Program-made: the position numbers and the translations under genes
Assembly (NCBI GenBank): GCA_011037195.1
Contig: JAAEAF010001069.1
Coordinates: forward strand, 19,664-83,663
Reading direction: 5' to 3'
DNA length: 64,000 nucleotides
DNA from: Triatoma infestans
Lineage: Eukaryota; Arthropoda; Insecta; Hemiptera; Reduviidae
In this document: positions 11,456-23,200 of the stretch, piece after piece
Numbering within the stretch: the first letter of the stretch is position 1
How the letters are laid out: the number at the start of each line of letters is the position of its first letter
Notes under the pieces: model-generated
The model's database searches: none
Seen by the model: the letters and a program-made list of their open reading frames with translations, nothing else
What the model was told of the DNA's origin: nothing

Positions 11456-11980
11456 ATAATAATAAATTTTCTTCTTTGTCCTGACGTAATTACAGCGCCG
11501 GCGGTGGTGACAAGTGCCAGCCTATCAAACCAGGCAACTAGAGAATGATTTACATTGTAGAGGGCGTCAATAATACTGAACAAACAACAATTGAATTTTT
11601 AACGCTCACATTACTCAGAAGCATCTAAGCACAATTTTTTTCCAGAATAATGTTTCAAATAAAAGTAGCGCAGTTAGCATTCCAATTTTAAAGGAATTCG
11701 TTATAAACGTGTTGGATAAAAATCCAAAAAACCCCAAAATATATTCTATTATATGGCAACTTACGGTTTTCAGAATTTTTTTAAAATTTTGAATTCTAGC
11801 AATGTTACAACTAATGTATGTTAATGCTATTTACGTGGTACAACCATAAATTATGTTGAAATGATAATTTGAAGGAAAACTTAGCGCTAACTCCCCCCCC
11901 TCCAGAAACCTCTAAAAAATCAATTATCCCGATATAATGTTCAAATAAAACTGATAGATATTTAGGTGTGTAGATGGTAT
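11456..11980 (-). repeat. TAAGAG-type segment duplicated in inverted orientation at 38000-38550
   Basis: Shares with 38000-38550 (reverse orientation) phrases such as TCACCACCG, GGCAACTTACGG versus its complement, CAACACGTTTATAACG and AATAGCATTAACATAC. It is flanked by opposed LTRs here. Confidence 0.7.
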
Positions 11981-12155
11981 TGTAATAGAATCCGTAAAGA
12001 GGGATCCAAAGCAGAGAGAGAGAGAGAGAAACACGAAATTGAGAATCTCCCTCGCTACTTAGGCCAGACAAGAGTGGGAGACTCTATACATATATACAGC
12101 TGAGCTAGCCCTACAAGGAACAGTCTTTAGAACAGTTTATATATCAGCATAATAG
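11981..12155 (+). mobile_element. LTR start (TGTAATAG family), plus orientation, truncated
   Basis: TGTAATAGAATCC, GGGATCCAAAGCAG, (AG)n, CTACTTAGGCCAGAC, AGAGTGGGAGACTC, a TATA-like ATATATACAG, then GAGCTAGCCC. It runs straight into the opposed LTR that follows. Confidence 0.75.
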
Positions 12156-12507
12156 TTTTTTAGAAGAAGAGAAAATTAGTGAGAAAGGGTTTTTTGAGAA
12201 ATCGGTAAGAATGAATGGTGAACACTGCATCATAGAAGAGAGGCACAAAACTGCCAGGACCAGAACTTTACACTCTAATAATCGAAATTAGGTAGCGAGA
12301 GATTTAGACTGAGTAAAAAGAAAGGTAGTAGTTGGTTGCTGACTCGTTGTTAACTGTAGTAAAACTGTCGTATAAATTGTTCTAAAAACTGTTCTGCTAT
12401 AGGACTAGCTCAGCTGCATATAGACAGAGTCTCCCACTCTAGTCTGGCCTAAGTAGCGGGTAACTAGATCGTCAATTGTGTGTTTCTGCTCTTCAGATCT
12501 TATTACA
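12156..12507 (-). mobile_element. LTR (TGTAATAG family), minus orientation
   Basis: On minus it starts TGTAATAAGATC and includes CCAGACTAGAGTGGGAGAC, GTCTATATGCAG, CAGCAACCAACTACTACC, TAAAGTTCTGG and CAGTGTTCACCAT. It meets the preceding plus-strand LTR tail-to-tail. Confidence 0.75.
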
Positions 12508-13356
12508 TTTTAACTTCACATAGATCGTTAGATTTTACTTTTCCAGCAGGAAAGGGTGGCTTAAGGTGACCAGTAAGTGTATTTTTGTTCATACCTTCAT
12601 TAATATCAGTTTTGCGATAAAACTGTATGCAACTGAAGATGTAGAGAAGGAAATGTTTAAAAATTTATATTCTAAGTCACACATGCAGGTGTCATATTAC
12701 TAAGGGATGTTACTTAAAAAAAAGCATAGAATTATCCGTCTTTCGTGAATATATTCCTTCCATATATGCTCTTTGAGATACTTTGATATATATTTTCAGA
12801 ACTTTTACCGGCTTTTTGTCCAGGGTCTTTTGGTAAGGGAAAATTCATTCTAATTTTCCAAATTAATTTGTCACCTAATGGAAATACATTTTTGAGTTTT
12901 CAACTCATTTGTACAAAAAACATATTTTAAACAATTGGCCTGTATGTTTGAGTGAGTGTATGCGCGCATGTATGTGTGCGTATATGTATGTATGAGTTTA
13001 TACAGGTGAGATAAAACTTCCAAAAAATGGAAAATCGCGTGAAAGTCAAAATTTGATATTTCGTTTAAGTACCATAACAAGATCCGCCTCAAAGTATTCT
13101 GTCAGAAACTGCAAATTTTCAGAAAGTTGTTTATAATATTTCGCAAATTTCTGCGAACTTGGTTGATGTTAATTTTCACTGTTCAATTGCTATTCGATTT
13201 ATTTATTCCTATAAAATATATGTACTACTAAATATTACACAATTATGATATTCACACTAATAAATACTTTCATTCTATAAACACGTACATTCCAAAATAA
13301 ATTAAATTAAGAGTATTTACACACTCTTAATACCAGACATACACATACTTTCTCAT

Positions 13357-13360
<4 letters not shown>
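12508..13360. other. AT-rich DNA, no gene recognised
   Basis: Short frames only. Phrases such as ATTTTTCAGAAC and AAAATGGAAAATCG suggest decayed TAAGAG-repeat DNA. Confidence 0.4.

Positions 13361-13388
<28 letters not shown>
13361..13388. repeat. (AC)n microsatellite
   Basis: About 14 AC units without interruption. Confidence 0.95.
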
Positions 13389-14149
13389 CATCATGCACAA
13401 TATCTTATAATTTTCGGTGGAGTACTCGATATTCCTCGCACTTCAATGATCCTCAAATGTATTATAGTGGATATTAAAAATAAAGTGATGAAAATTCAAC
13501 TTTCATACACAAGTGAGTTACACACTCTTACTTTCTCTCACTAGTGTATGAATGCAATATTATTTCAACTCTAATTAGCCCGAGATCTAAGGGCTAATAT
13601 GCAAAAAAAAGATCAAAACAAATCCTAGATACAGTGGATTTTAGGTTATACCAAATGGAAAAGGTTGCAGAAAGAGGGGTAGTTGACTTGAATTAAAATA
13701 CATTATCAGTTTTTACACCTTTTTACATTTTTTTTTTTTTAAATTCATATAAATTAAGACTGCAGAAAAAAATTTAATATTTAACTCGTCTGCGAAGTAT
13801 TTTTTATACCTCTCGTCGAGTTTGATGCACTTGCTGTGCTCTTGCGGAGCGCGGGCGGGTTACTCGAGTGTGTAAAAAAAGTCTTAATTACTTTTTCTTA
13901 AAAAATCTCGCAAAGTAATATAATTTCTCTAACTAGTCGGGCATCTAGCGGCAATATGCAAAACAAGAACTTATTACAAAACAGAGTCCTTCATAATTAG
14001 CAACAGAATTGAGGTTATAGCAAAAACAAGAGCAAGTTATAGAGAGCGGGCGAGTATGTGAATTGAATTAAAATTTTTGTTGATGTTTTCAAAAAAATTT
14101 ACGTTATTTATATTATAAAGTGAAGACATATTTTCGAATTCATATTCGA
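13389..14149. other. Unassigned AT-rich region
   Basis: A short GC-rich patch at 13835-13875 (GAGCGCGGGCGGGTTACTCGAGTG) resembles pieces at 15435-15490 and 20905-20960, so it may be a small dispersed repeat. No gene seen. Confidence 0.4.
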
Positions 14150-14945
14150 AACATGGTTCAAAACTTGGAGAGTCAAGCTAAACGAAAACAAATGCCAGCA
14201 TGTCACATTTACCCTTCGACCCATCACCTCTCCGCCTATATACTATAACAGTATCCCACTACCTCCTGCTGATGTTGTCCGCTATCTTGGGCTTTACCTT
14301 GACAAACGACTTACATGGAACCCACATACACGACTCAAAAGAATAGAACTGAACATACGATTCAGACTACTCAAAAGACTTCTGGACAACAGATCGAAAC
14401 TCACACTACAAAATAAAAGACTTATCTATATAGCCATCTTAAAACCTGTTTGGGCCTACAGAATTGAAATATGGGGTTCAAGTAAGCATTCCAACCTTCA
14501 ACGTATCCGGTCCCTCAGTCCCTGCAATCTAAAATCCTTAGAACCATTGTCAACGCTCCCTACTATGACTCTAACAAAGCAATCCACACAGACTTAGACA
14601 TACCCTTCCTACAAGACGTTATCAAAGCACGATACAATAAATTCCACATATCCTTATCCTCTCATCACAATCCTCTTGTCCATCGTCTTTCGTCCCGAAC
14701 CCTACCTGACAATCCTTCCCGACGCCTGAAACGTCAATGGCCACGAGACTTGCCCACAAAAGAACACAGAACACAGACGATTGTGAACAACAAGAACAGA
14801 GAACACAGAAGATTGTGAACAACAAGTACACAGAAGATAACGAACATTAACAATAACTATTAGGAGTGCTACAACGGGTAGTTTCACCTTTCTTTCTTAT
14901 AATTGCTCACACATATTTACAATTATGGCAACTATGCTGTTGTAA
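14150..14945 (+). mobile_element. Jockey-clade non-LTR retrotransposon, 3' fragment
   Basis: Translation shows WRVKLNENKCQHVTF, RYLGLYLDKRLTWNPHTRL, RLLDNRSKLTLQNKRL, then PVWAYRIEIWGSSK, the typical end of the jockey RT (YLG...LD..LTW..H, then W.YG...WG). A frameshift near 14510 moves the rest to another frame, which ends HNPLVHRLSSRTL and RLKRQWPRDL. The 3' UTR (GGGTAGTTTCACC...GGCAACTATGCTG) is shared with the jockey copy at 49600. It ends in an AAT tail that has grown into the following microsatellite. The protein is disrupted. Confidence 0.9.
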
Positions 14946-15015
14946 ATAATAATAATAATAATAATAATTAAGAATAATAATAATAATAATCATAATAATA
15001 ATAATAATAATAATC

Positions 15016-15049
<34 letters not shown>

Positions 15050-15065
15050 TAATAATAATAATAAT
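14946..15065. repeat. (AAT)n tail or microsatellite following the jockey copy
   Basis: Interrupted AAT repeats of about 120 bp, directly after the jockey 3' UTR and before a SINE-like unit. Confidence 0.9.
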
Positions 15066-15282
15066 ATCGATGATATAAGAGGGGATGTGTGGGTAGATCC
15101 TCGAATACCTGTGGCTCCATCCTGCCTTGCTGAGCAAGGTGTTGTGTGTAGAAGCCACACAGGTTAACCTGTGCCATCCCAGCTCGAGTGGCCATAGAAC
15201 GAGAAAGCTTAAACGAGTGGAGGCGCTAATGACAATGGCAGTCGATGCGCCGGGGAAAAAAAAATAATAATAATAATAAAAT
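15066..15282 (+). mobile_element. SINE-like or LINE 3'-end unit with AAT tail
   Basis: Shares an end with the minus-strand unit at 54261-54505: TTGCTGAGCAA, then ATCCCAGYTCGAGT and GCGCTAATGACMAYGGCAGT, GATGCGCC, followed by (AAT)n here and (AAAT)n there. The shared 3' block plus simple tail indicates a retroposed unit. No tRNA promoter is evident, so it may be the 3' UTR of an unrecognised LINE. Confidence 0.65.
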
Positions 15283-16069
15283 TGTCCAGATGCGTAGCAA
15301 TAATACCTTAATTATCATTTGCTATTAATAAATAGTTATACATTATTACTGTTTGCACCTTCCTGTATTTTTTATATTAATGCGTCTCCAGCAAAAAAAA
15401 ATTATCGTTCATAAATTATTTTAACATTATCGTTCATTGCTACACTCAGTGCGCTCATACGGACAATACCTGAACTCGAGTGTAAAAAAATAAACATTAC
15501 TCAGCGTTGATACAGTATTATCTACTATTATAATTGTTACTTGTTGAAGTTATTAATATTTAAGCTGTAATTGTTTGTCATCAGAGGAACAGTTTTTTAT
15601 CTGTTTCTAATATTTGAATTAAGTTATACTAATAAAAATGTATACAGCCAAATTTCTACTTAAATAGAAATCCTTCTTGTTTAAGATAAATATAAAAATT
15701 CATATCCGCATTACCACCCACAGTAGGGGGCCACCAAGAATTTAGAGGCCACATTAACTCTCGTTCTATATTTTGAATGGAATAAATTATATTTTTTTTT
15801 GGGGGCCTAATCTGTTCGTTTAAAATATATGTACATATTTAATTTTTGCCTTCAAAAAAAAAATTTTGTAGTAATTTTTTTTTTATAGTGCAGTTGTTAA
15901 AAATTAATTAATAATTAATTTTTTCCTAATATCATTTATTATCTTGCTTTCAATCAAATCAATTATTATAATTATGAACTGCACTAGTTTTTTTTAATAA
16001 TAAAATTATAACAGTTCTAGATCGTAAAATTATAACAGTTCTAGATCGGATCTTCAATACACACCCTAA
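15283..16069. other. AT-rich DNA, no gene recognised
   Basis: Contains a tandem duplication of about 24 bp at 16001-16048 (TTCTAGATCGTAAAATTATA repeated) just before the RTE-like element. Confidence 0.5.
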
Positions 16070-16270
16070 AGCTACCGCCTCTAGGAGACCTCCTCGGACG
16101 AGGGAGCATGTCAGGAGGCTCTAAGAGGGCAGCCCCCTCACCTGACTCGGGAGCAGTAGGCTGATAACCTGCTATCCCTAAACGCACCTACCCCGAGACC
16201 CAATAGAGATAAAGCCGGATTGATTAATGGTAAAAGGAATTAGAACCGTTTTAAGGACTTTAGAATTGGA

Positions 16271-16700
16271 TTCTGGAATGTTTTGACATTATATAGACTG
16301 GGGGGACTCCAAACCCTCCTACAGCAGCTTGACGAGTATAGAGTAGACATTGCCGCCATTCAGGAGATTCGCTGGACCGGTAACGGGCTTCTGGAGAAAA
16401 AACACCACACACTTTATTACAGCTGCCATCAGAAGAACCATACCTTCGAAACAGGCTTTGTGGTAGGACGAAATATGGGACAATATGTAATTGGATTTAC
16501 GCCAGTTAACGACCGTATATGCATCATCCGCATTAAGGGCGCCTTCTACAGTTATAGCCTATTTAGCTGCCACGCACCAACTGAGGTTGCTTGTGAAGAC
16601 GATAAGGAAGACTTCTATGACGCCCTGGAGAGAGCTTTCGATGCCACCCCGAACAGGGATGTGAAAAGAGAAATTGAAAATATTGAGCTTGTAGAAATGC
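16271..16700 (+). pseudogene. AP endonuclease domain (N-terminal part), RTE-like ORF
   Basis: Reads FWNVLTLYRLGGLQTLLQQL, DIAAIQEIRW (the catalytic Glu in QE.RW), YYSCHQKN, GFVVGRN, NDRICIIRIK and SLFSCHAPTE. This is the first half of the apurinic-type endonuclease that nicks target DNA. The protein then jumps from the region where GD.NA should appear to a helical segment (MQMKIEDFFKKLIKGG) that normally lies before RT. The catalytic GDFN and SDH blocks are therefore deleted. The start used here is at WNV, before the first Met codon (16283), because the homologous motif begins earlier. Confidence 0.88.
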
Positions 16701-16769
16701 AAATGAAAATAGAAGATTTTTTCAAGAAGTTAATAAAGGGAGGGCTCCCTTTAAACCAATAGTACATGC

Positions 16770-17770
16770 ATGCAGGAAGGAAATGGTTCGCTGCTCACAG
16801 GGAAGGATGAGGTGCTAGCTAGATGGGTTAGACATTTTGATACTCTTCTGAATGATGTACCAGAGGCTGGAGGCGGAGAGGAAGATAATGAAAGTGAGGG
16901 CAGTATAGTGCTAGAGGGAGATGCTGAACAGGCGCTGGAGCCTCCAGAGCTGGAAGAAGTCCAGGAAGCAATCCAAAAAATGGAAAATAATAAAGCACCG
17001 GGGGCAGATGGACTGCCGGCAGAGTTGTTTAAGAATGGCGCCCAAGCACTTGATAAAGCCCTGTGCGATATGATTTCGCGATCTGGATTAACGAAAAGAT
17101 GCCACAACAATGGGGCAGAGCGGTGATATGCCCGCTGCATAAGAAAGGCGAACAGACGGAATGCTCTAACTACCGAGGTCTCTCATTGCTGACCTGCGCC
17201 TACAAGATATTCTCTTTTCAACAGGCTTGTCCCTTATGCCGAGAGAATAATAGGGAATTACCAGACTGGCTTTAGAAAAGGAAAGTCTGCCATCGATCAG
17301 ATTTTTACCTTGCGAATGATATTGGTGAAGGGGCATGAATATAAGATGCCGATACATCACCTCTTCGCTGATTTTAGGAGCACCTACGGCAGCATTAAGC
17401 GTCCTAGACTTTTTGAGGCGATGGAAGAGCTTGGTATACCGCCTAAGTTAATACGCCTGGTGCAAATGACTATGTGCGACGTAAGTTCATGGTACGTATC
17501 CTGTCCCAGGACTCAAATGAGTTTAAGGTCAACAAAGGATTAAGACAGGGAGACGCGCTGGCGTGTTTGCTATTTAACTTAGAATGGAAAAGGTGATTAG
17601 GAATTCTGGTATTCAGACAACAGGAACGATATTCTCCAGGTCTGAAAATTGTGAGGATATGCAGATGACCTTGATATTGACGATCCTACCATTCGTTGAA
17701 GGAAGCCTTCCAAAATCTACAGAGAGCTGCGACTTATATGGGCCTAGAAATAAACGAGTCAAAGACTAAA
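16770..17770 (+). pseudogene. Reverse transcriptase domain, RTE-like ORF (frameshifted)
   Basis: Successive frames show LEEVQEAIQKMENNKAPGAD (the K.PG.DG block), AVICPLHKKGE, NYRGLSLL, TGFRKGKSAIDQIF and FADFRSTYGSI. The last is the palm Asp block, with F.DF kept and the later Asp changed to Gly. LRQGDALACLLFN follows, and then a YADD block that is intact but in a shifted frame at 17658-17669. Jumps near 17100, 17220, 17480 and 17570 show at least four frameshifts. Its product would copy the element RNA at the nicked target site. No full-length protein is possible. Confidence 0.9.
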
Positions 17771-17799
17771 TATATGTTTACGCGTAAAGGAGGAGGGCC

Positions 17800-18441
17800 A
17801 AGGTACAAACATTTCTCTGGGCTCATGTAGTTTTGACAAGGTAAGGGAATTTTCATACCTTGGCTCTCAAATCAACGCTATAACGACACATCTGCCGAAA
17901 TCAGGAGACGGATAGCCGCAGCGAATAGATGTTACTTCGGCCTGACAAAGTACCTCAAAAGCAGACTTTTATCAAGACAGACCAAACCCAGGTTGTATAA
18001 AACGCTTATTCGCCCAGTTTTGATATATGCATCACAGACCTAGACACTAAGCAAGCAGAACGAAAAAGATCTCATTTTCGAAAGAAGGATACTCAGGAGG
18101 ATATTTGGTCCGGTCAAAGAGGGGGAAGTTTGGAGGATTAGGAGGAATAGAGAGCTATATGACTTATACGCTGAGGCAGATGTAATCCGAGTTATTAAAC
18201 TAGGCAGGCTTGGCTGGGCGGGCCACCTAGCAAGAATGGAAGGAACGGACATACCAAGGAAGGTGTGGGAGAAAGTCATACATAGGACAAGAAGAGCTGG
18301 TAGGCCAAGGCTGAGATGGACTGACAGTGTGCAGGCTAATGCGAGAAGCCTGTTGCGAATTTCCAACTGGAGGGCGGCAGCACAGGACAGAGCGGGTTGG
18401 CGGATCCTCATTAGGGAGGCCAAGACTCACCACGGGTTGTA
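17800..18441 (+). pseudogene. C-terminal region of the RTE-like ORF
   Basis: Frames give FSYLGSQI, EIRRRIAAANRCYFGL, KSRLLSRQTK, RLYKTLIRPVLIYA, then ERRILRRIFGPVKEGEVWRI, RLGWAGHLARMEGT and RPRLRWTDSV, ending IREAKTHHGL and TAG. At least one stop (near 18043) and frame changes are present. It matches the C-terminal fragments at 8850 and 45965. Confidence 0.88.
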
Positions 18442-18475
18442 GCGCCATAAAGTAATAGTAGTAGTAGAGCGTAAT

Positions 18476-19877
18476 GATTCATTCGAATTACAGAAGTAAA
18501 TCCTGTTTATAGTTTTTGAATGTTTTGTATTTTTTATAGTCACGAAATAGAGATTTAAAACAGGAAATTTGGAATTCGTGACGCGGAGGTCCTTTCAATC
18601 GGATATGAATTTGTTTTTACACCACAAGTATAGATTAAGATTGGACAAAAAAATAATTATTGTAAACTAACGTCAGTTTTACATAATAATTTTTATCAAT
18701 TAAACCTAAATATAATTAAAATAAATACAAAATATACCCTTTTACATTCATCTATATTTAATAATGATTATTTAGTGCAGGGATTGAAATCAATAATTAT
18801 TTATATTTTGTAAATAAAAAATCATATCATGACTTAGATTTTTATTTTTGTCTTCAAAAATCATTTTTTTTTTTTTTTTTTCAAAAGATTGGACTTTTAT
18901 TTTCTAGTCAAACTATAAAAATATCACACCATGAAAGTCATTTTTGGGACAAAATAAATCTATCATAAATAACGGTTTCATCATGATCGGGAAATTTTTC
19001 TCTCAGAAATAAAACTCAATTTCATTTATTGACAAAGAAACGAAATTATTGACTGTGGAACTGACATAACTTTTAGAGCAATTTTACATGCTGGGTCAAA
19101 TGCGATAGACATTCTGAGATTTTCCAAAATTGATGAAGTTTTTGCTTAATTTTTCACTGAAAACAATCAAAAAAGTGTGAGGAAAAATGGAAAATTTAGA
19201 TGGACAGTGTACATGTATCTGCACCAAATATATTTATATTTTTTTTTTAATTTTTTGAACATTCAAAAGAAAAAATTCTGTTTTTTGTATATGGATAAAT
19301 TCAAATTAAAAGTTTTTGATGAATATACAAAATCAAATTCCCATGTTTTCTTCACCATGGGAGGGAAAAAAAATAAACAACAACCTTTCGTTTTTCTAAA
19401 AATTAAATACCTATTATTAAAAAATATATAATTAATTACCTAAAATAAAATAAAATGAGGAAGAATTTAATTGCAAAAGAGTAACATGATATAAATATGT
19501 AGACAACAGTCTGTACCGGTGGTCATTCAATCTGCCTTTTATTGAATATGAATTTATCTTCTGTTTGTTTACAACCGGAAATAAGCAAAAGTCCAATAGT
19601 AAAACATACTGATTATCACGAACGATTTCTATATTTTGAGAGAAATAATCAAAATTACAGGATAACTCTTTATTTCTGAGCAAAACACAAATCTCCCAAA
19701 GGGAAATTATAAACTTTTGTTGAAATAAGAAAAATGTTAATTGATTAATTCTTGCTTTTATGGTAGAATCATATAGAATTTTTAAAAATATCATATCATA
19801 ACTCTCATTTCATCATTTCATCCTTTTTGATTGATCAAGCATTCATAGCTTTTTTCGAGAACTTTAACTTAAAATTA
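18476..19877. other. AT-rich DNA with decayed TAAGAG-repeat sequence
   Basis: T-rich and A-rich tracts with phrases like AACTTTTAGAGCAATTTT and GGTCAAATGCG. No conserved protein was recognised. Confidence 0.45.
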
Positions 19878-19938
19878 GTTTTACAGCCTGAAGTTTTATT
19901 ATAAATTAAAAATATATAAAAACTTTTTACATTTCTTA

Positions 19939-19981
19939 CTACGACGTTTCGGCTATTCACTTGCCATTAACAAGTAGTTTA
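19939..19981 (-). ncRNA. Hammerhead-like motif, family 3, left arm (one core change)
   Basis: Minus strand: ACTAC, TTGTTAA, T, GGC/GCC stem II, GAAA, CGTC, GTAGT. Stem I pairs ACTAC with GTAGT perfectly. The core A6 equivalent is U here. Confidence 0.5.
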
Positions 19982-20501
19982 TTTTTGATTAGAGTATGTT
20001 ATTTCTAAATTTCGTCATTTTTTTTATATATATATATTTTTTTTGTTAATCAGTTTTAAATACATCGTTATTTTGCATAAATTATATGTTATTATGTTGA
20101 TTCCTTTGATAAACTTGGATATATAATTGTATCAGCGTCATATATTCTTAAACCACGTGGTTAGTGTTTTATTTTAAAATTTATTTGCTTGTCTGTATTA
20201 TTGATTATTGTTTTTTCCAGGCTGTGTGTTTGAGTTGATCCTTACTTATAGCGTATATCTGGGTAACTCAGCGTATAATCAATAATACAGACAAGCAAAT
20301 AAATTTTAAAATAAAACACTAACCACGTGGTTTAAGAATATATGACGCTGATACAATTATATATCCAAGTTTATCAAAGGAATCAACATAATAACATATA
20401 ATTTATGCAAAATAACGATATATTTAAAACTGATTAACAAAAAAAATATATATATATAAAAATACGAAATTTTAGAAATAACATACTCTAATCAAAAATA
20501 A

Positions 20502-20542
20502 ACTACTTGATAATGGCAAGTGAATAGCCGAAACGTCGTAGT
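20502..20542 (+). ncRNA. Hammerhead-like motif, family 3, right arm (U-A core variant)
   Basis: Plus strand: ACTAC, TTGATAA, T, GGC...GCC, GAAA, CGTC, GTAGT. Stem I has 5 perfect pairs. The core is UUGANAA: both C3 and G8 differ from CUGANGA but would still pair with each other. Confidence 0.55.
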
Positions 20543-20602
20543 AAAAAATGTAAAAAGTTTTTATATATTTTTAATATATAATAAAACTTCAGGCTGTAAA
20601 AC

Positions 20603-21289
20603 TGGTTCAGAATTTATTGGAATTCAAATTGACCCATCATAATTCAAAGAAAATATTAAACAGCCTATAAAAGAAAATACAAAGCTCAAGCTTAAAATTA
20701 GTGTGTAGTTAAAGTGGGCTTAGTAATGCCAATTAATTTTTAGTTTTAAAAATAACACTTATATTCAATCCTTGGTTTTCTGAGTAGTTTTTAACATTTC
20801 TTTATGTTGGGACATTATAACTGTTAGGTATAACTAAAATGTTTTAATAATATATTTATTTAATAAGAAAGTAAAGAGCCATTTTTACAAACGCTAGATA
20901 GATCAGGTTTGCCCACACCGAGCGCAAGCGTGTTCCTAAAAAGTGTTCACTCGCGTATTAAATATATGTTTTCTATAAAAGTTAAAATTGTTTAAAAAGG
21001 AAAAGATAAAACATATAGGTAATCTCTAGGTTAGAAAAACGTTGTCTATTCAAAAGGAAAGGCAGCTTCAGGAAAGATTATAGAAAATTAGACTGAAGTA
21101 GTGCAAAATTATATTCAGTTTTCTGATATTTAATTTATTATAAATTGATTTTAAAACGTTGAAACAAATGTTTCATTTAAGAATTTCTATTTTATCTCAA
21201 AAAAATGAACCCTAAATTTTTAATCTTCGGCTGGGTTCCTGTCCTTCTATCTTCTTCAAACAGCAACACTCGAACTGTAACGGACTAGC
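20603..21289. other. AT-rich DNA, no gene recognised
   Basis: Short frames only. A small GC-richer patch at 20905-20950 resembles 13835-13875. Confidence 0.45.
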
Positions 21290-21700
21290 GAATAATGTGG
21301 ACATATACAAGACTTAAAATTTAAGCAATGACTGCCAAACTTCTCTATAGATGCCAAACTTTTCTATAGATTTCTTGGAAGACGATCTAAATTACACCGA
21401 GTAATTGATAAGATTGATTTACATATATTAGAATTCTCAAACTACAATGGACATATGGACTAGAACTGGGGAGTTATGCCAAACCTACAAAGTACGAACT
21501 ACTCCGACAGATAGTTGACGCTTCTTACTATATCACAAATCTCACGCTCCATAATGATCTCAACATCCCTTACATACAACAACTTGCCAAGACAAAATAT
21601 CTCAAATACCATACCTTTCTCTCTCATTGCTCTAATACATTTGTGCACTCTCTTTCCTCTATTCCTAACTACTTTTGTTATATTAAGTAAAAATGCATTT
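21290..21700 (+). pseudogene. Jockey-clade 3' coding fragment
   Basis: Frames read LQWTYGLELGSYAKPTKYELL, RQIVDASYYITNLTLHNDL, PYIQQLAKTKYLKYHTFLS and VHSLSSIPN. These match the region after the jockey RT (W.YG.E..G..K, IV.APYY..N..LH.DL). Frame changes between segments show decay. Confidence 0.75.
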
Positions 21701-22269
21701 CTAGTTTTTTAAAATTGGATGAACAATGCAGAAGAGAAAATCTTAGGAGCGTGATTTTTTTTTCATAATAGTGAAAGAGGAAGTACTGCGTTTTTGGGAA
21801 TGTTAATTTTCAGTAATAAATGAGTTTAAACCTCTCGCTAGTGATGGAAAGAAATGTTTTTGGCGTCTGGATATTTGCTATTCGATTTATTTATTTTAGT
21901 TTTATTTATTTATATCCATTATAAGCCCTCTAATTACATCAAGTAATATTTGTACAAATTAATTATACACATCATATAAATACTTTTCTCACCAATAGAT
22001 ACATTCATTCTATGGACATCCATCACAAAACAATGAAAAGATGGGTTGAAGTAATCGACATTTCTCGCACCCCTTTACCTTAAATCTAAATAAAAAAAAT
22101 GATATTCATTATTTACACAACAATCACACTCATATGGGTACAGGTGCCGGATTAGCCAAACCTTCCCAACCAAAGAAAATGTGGCTCCCAAATCTGTGCA
22201 ACATGTCTTCGTACACCACCAAAAGTTGCAACCCCTGCTTGGTAATGGCCTCTCCCCCCCCCCAAACAC

Positions 22270-22345
22270 AAATTACACCAATCATCCCTGACAGCCCTCC
22301 ATGCCGCGCCGTTTGAAGCGCCAATGGCTTCGAGATTTCTTTTTT
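22270..22345 (+). pseudogene. Tiny jockey C-terminal remnant
   Basis: Plus strand encodes RLKRQWLRDF (frame-shifted), the end motif of jockey ORF2 seen at 14730 and 28915. Little else is recognisable. Confidence 0.5.
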
Positions 22346-22375
22346 GATTGATCAAGCATCCATACACAATCCAAG

Positions 22376-22540
22376 TGGTACTATTAGGTACCGGAAAAGT
22401 CGTTTCAAAAACCCCTTTTTTCCGACCTAGGTGACCCACAAAACCTGTATTTCTGGTGAAAACTCGATATTGAAAATTTGAAACGATTACAATACTTCCT
22501 CTTACTAGGAGGAGTAAGTGAAAGTAAAATGAAATCTATT
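22376..22540 (+). repeat. TAAGAG repeat, terminal part
   Basis: TTCTGGTGAAAACTCGATATT, AACGATTACAATACTTCCTC, then a palindromic end with GTAAGTGAAAGTAAAA. Confidence 0.8.
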
Positions 22541-23198
22541 ATAAATTTAGTAGCATATTTATGCTAGTAAAAACTCTTTACATGTTTAGTATAAAATTAG
22601 GATGAGTTGCTGTTGCATTCATCATGAATATATAAGTAAAGTGTAAAAGTTTAAACTTTAGGTAAAGGAAATAGTGCTGTGGTAGGCGTTTTGAGTTCTG
22701 GAAGGCAGGAGGGTAAAGTAAAATGACATGATGTGGAGTAAAGTGGAAATGGTTTGTATATAGAGTTTTCGGCGGTGGTGGTTGTTGGTGGGGAGATTGT
22801 GGAAATGGTAAATGGTTTGGACCCATGCGGGTACCATCACTTACTCCTAAAGAAATATTTAATGAACTTTGAAATGAAATGTTAAATGAGTTAACTTGTA
22901 TTTAACGTGTGTATATAAAACTGTACACTAATACTTTGAAAAATATGGTATATTTATATTGTAGCTTACAAATAAACATAAATTATTAATGTTTTGCTCA
23001 TAATTGCTACATTATTCACACCTTTACTGTATTATATAGATCTTATTTATGGATTGTATTATAAAACGCAAATATATTTGTAACTTATTCATTCAACGAC
23101 AGTATTGAAATCATACAATTCAGAAAGACAGCTCTCCAAGTGCAAAGGGTTAAGAATTGTCGGAAAACAATTTAACAATTAAAATAGTGAATAAATAC
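22541..23198. other. AT-rich DNA, no gene recognised
   Basis: Open frames at 22578-22840 on the minus strand lack recognisable motifs. Confidence 0.4.
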
Positions 23199-23200
23199 TA

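Larger units (their letters stand above)
16070..18475 (+). mobile_element. RTE-like non-LTR retrotransposon, longest copy in the window
   Basis: A 5' leader (16070-16270, relatively GC-rich) precedes endonuclease, RT and C-terminal regions in order on the plus strand. The element ends after the coding TAG (18440) with a short (AGT)n tail at 18455-18472. Multiple frameshifts and a deletion of the endonuclease core make it non-autonomous. Related fragments lie at 8090-9240 and 44110-46215. No target duplication was identified. Confidence 0.9.
19878..20602. repeat. Near-perfect inverted repeat, about 330-bp arms (PLE termini, family 3)
   Basis: Left arm 19878-20207 and right arm 20276-20602 are almost exact reverse complements (for example AACCACGTGG and TGTATTATTGATTA with their partners). 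The spacer of 68 bp is 20208-20275. Differences are few and lie mostly in an AT microsatellite. Each arm has the GAAACGTCG motif at its outer end, as in PLE termini. Transcription across it would form a long hairpin. Confidence 0.93.

Noticed and set aside
10047..15195. Long Ile/Tyr-rich open frames
   Set aside because: They are translations of AAT microsatellites.
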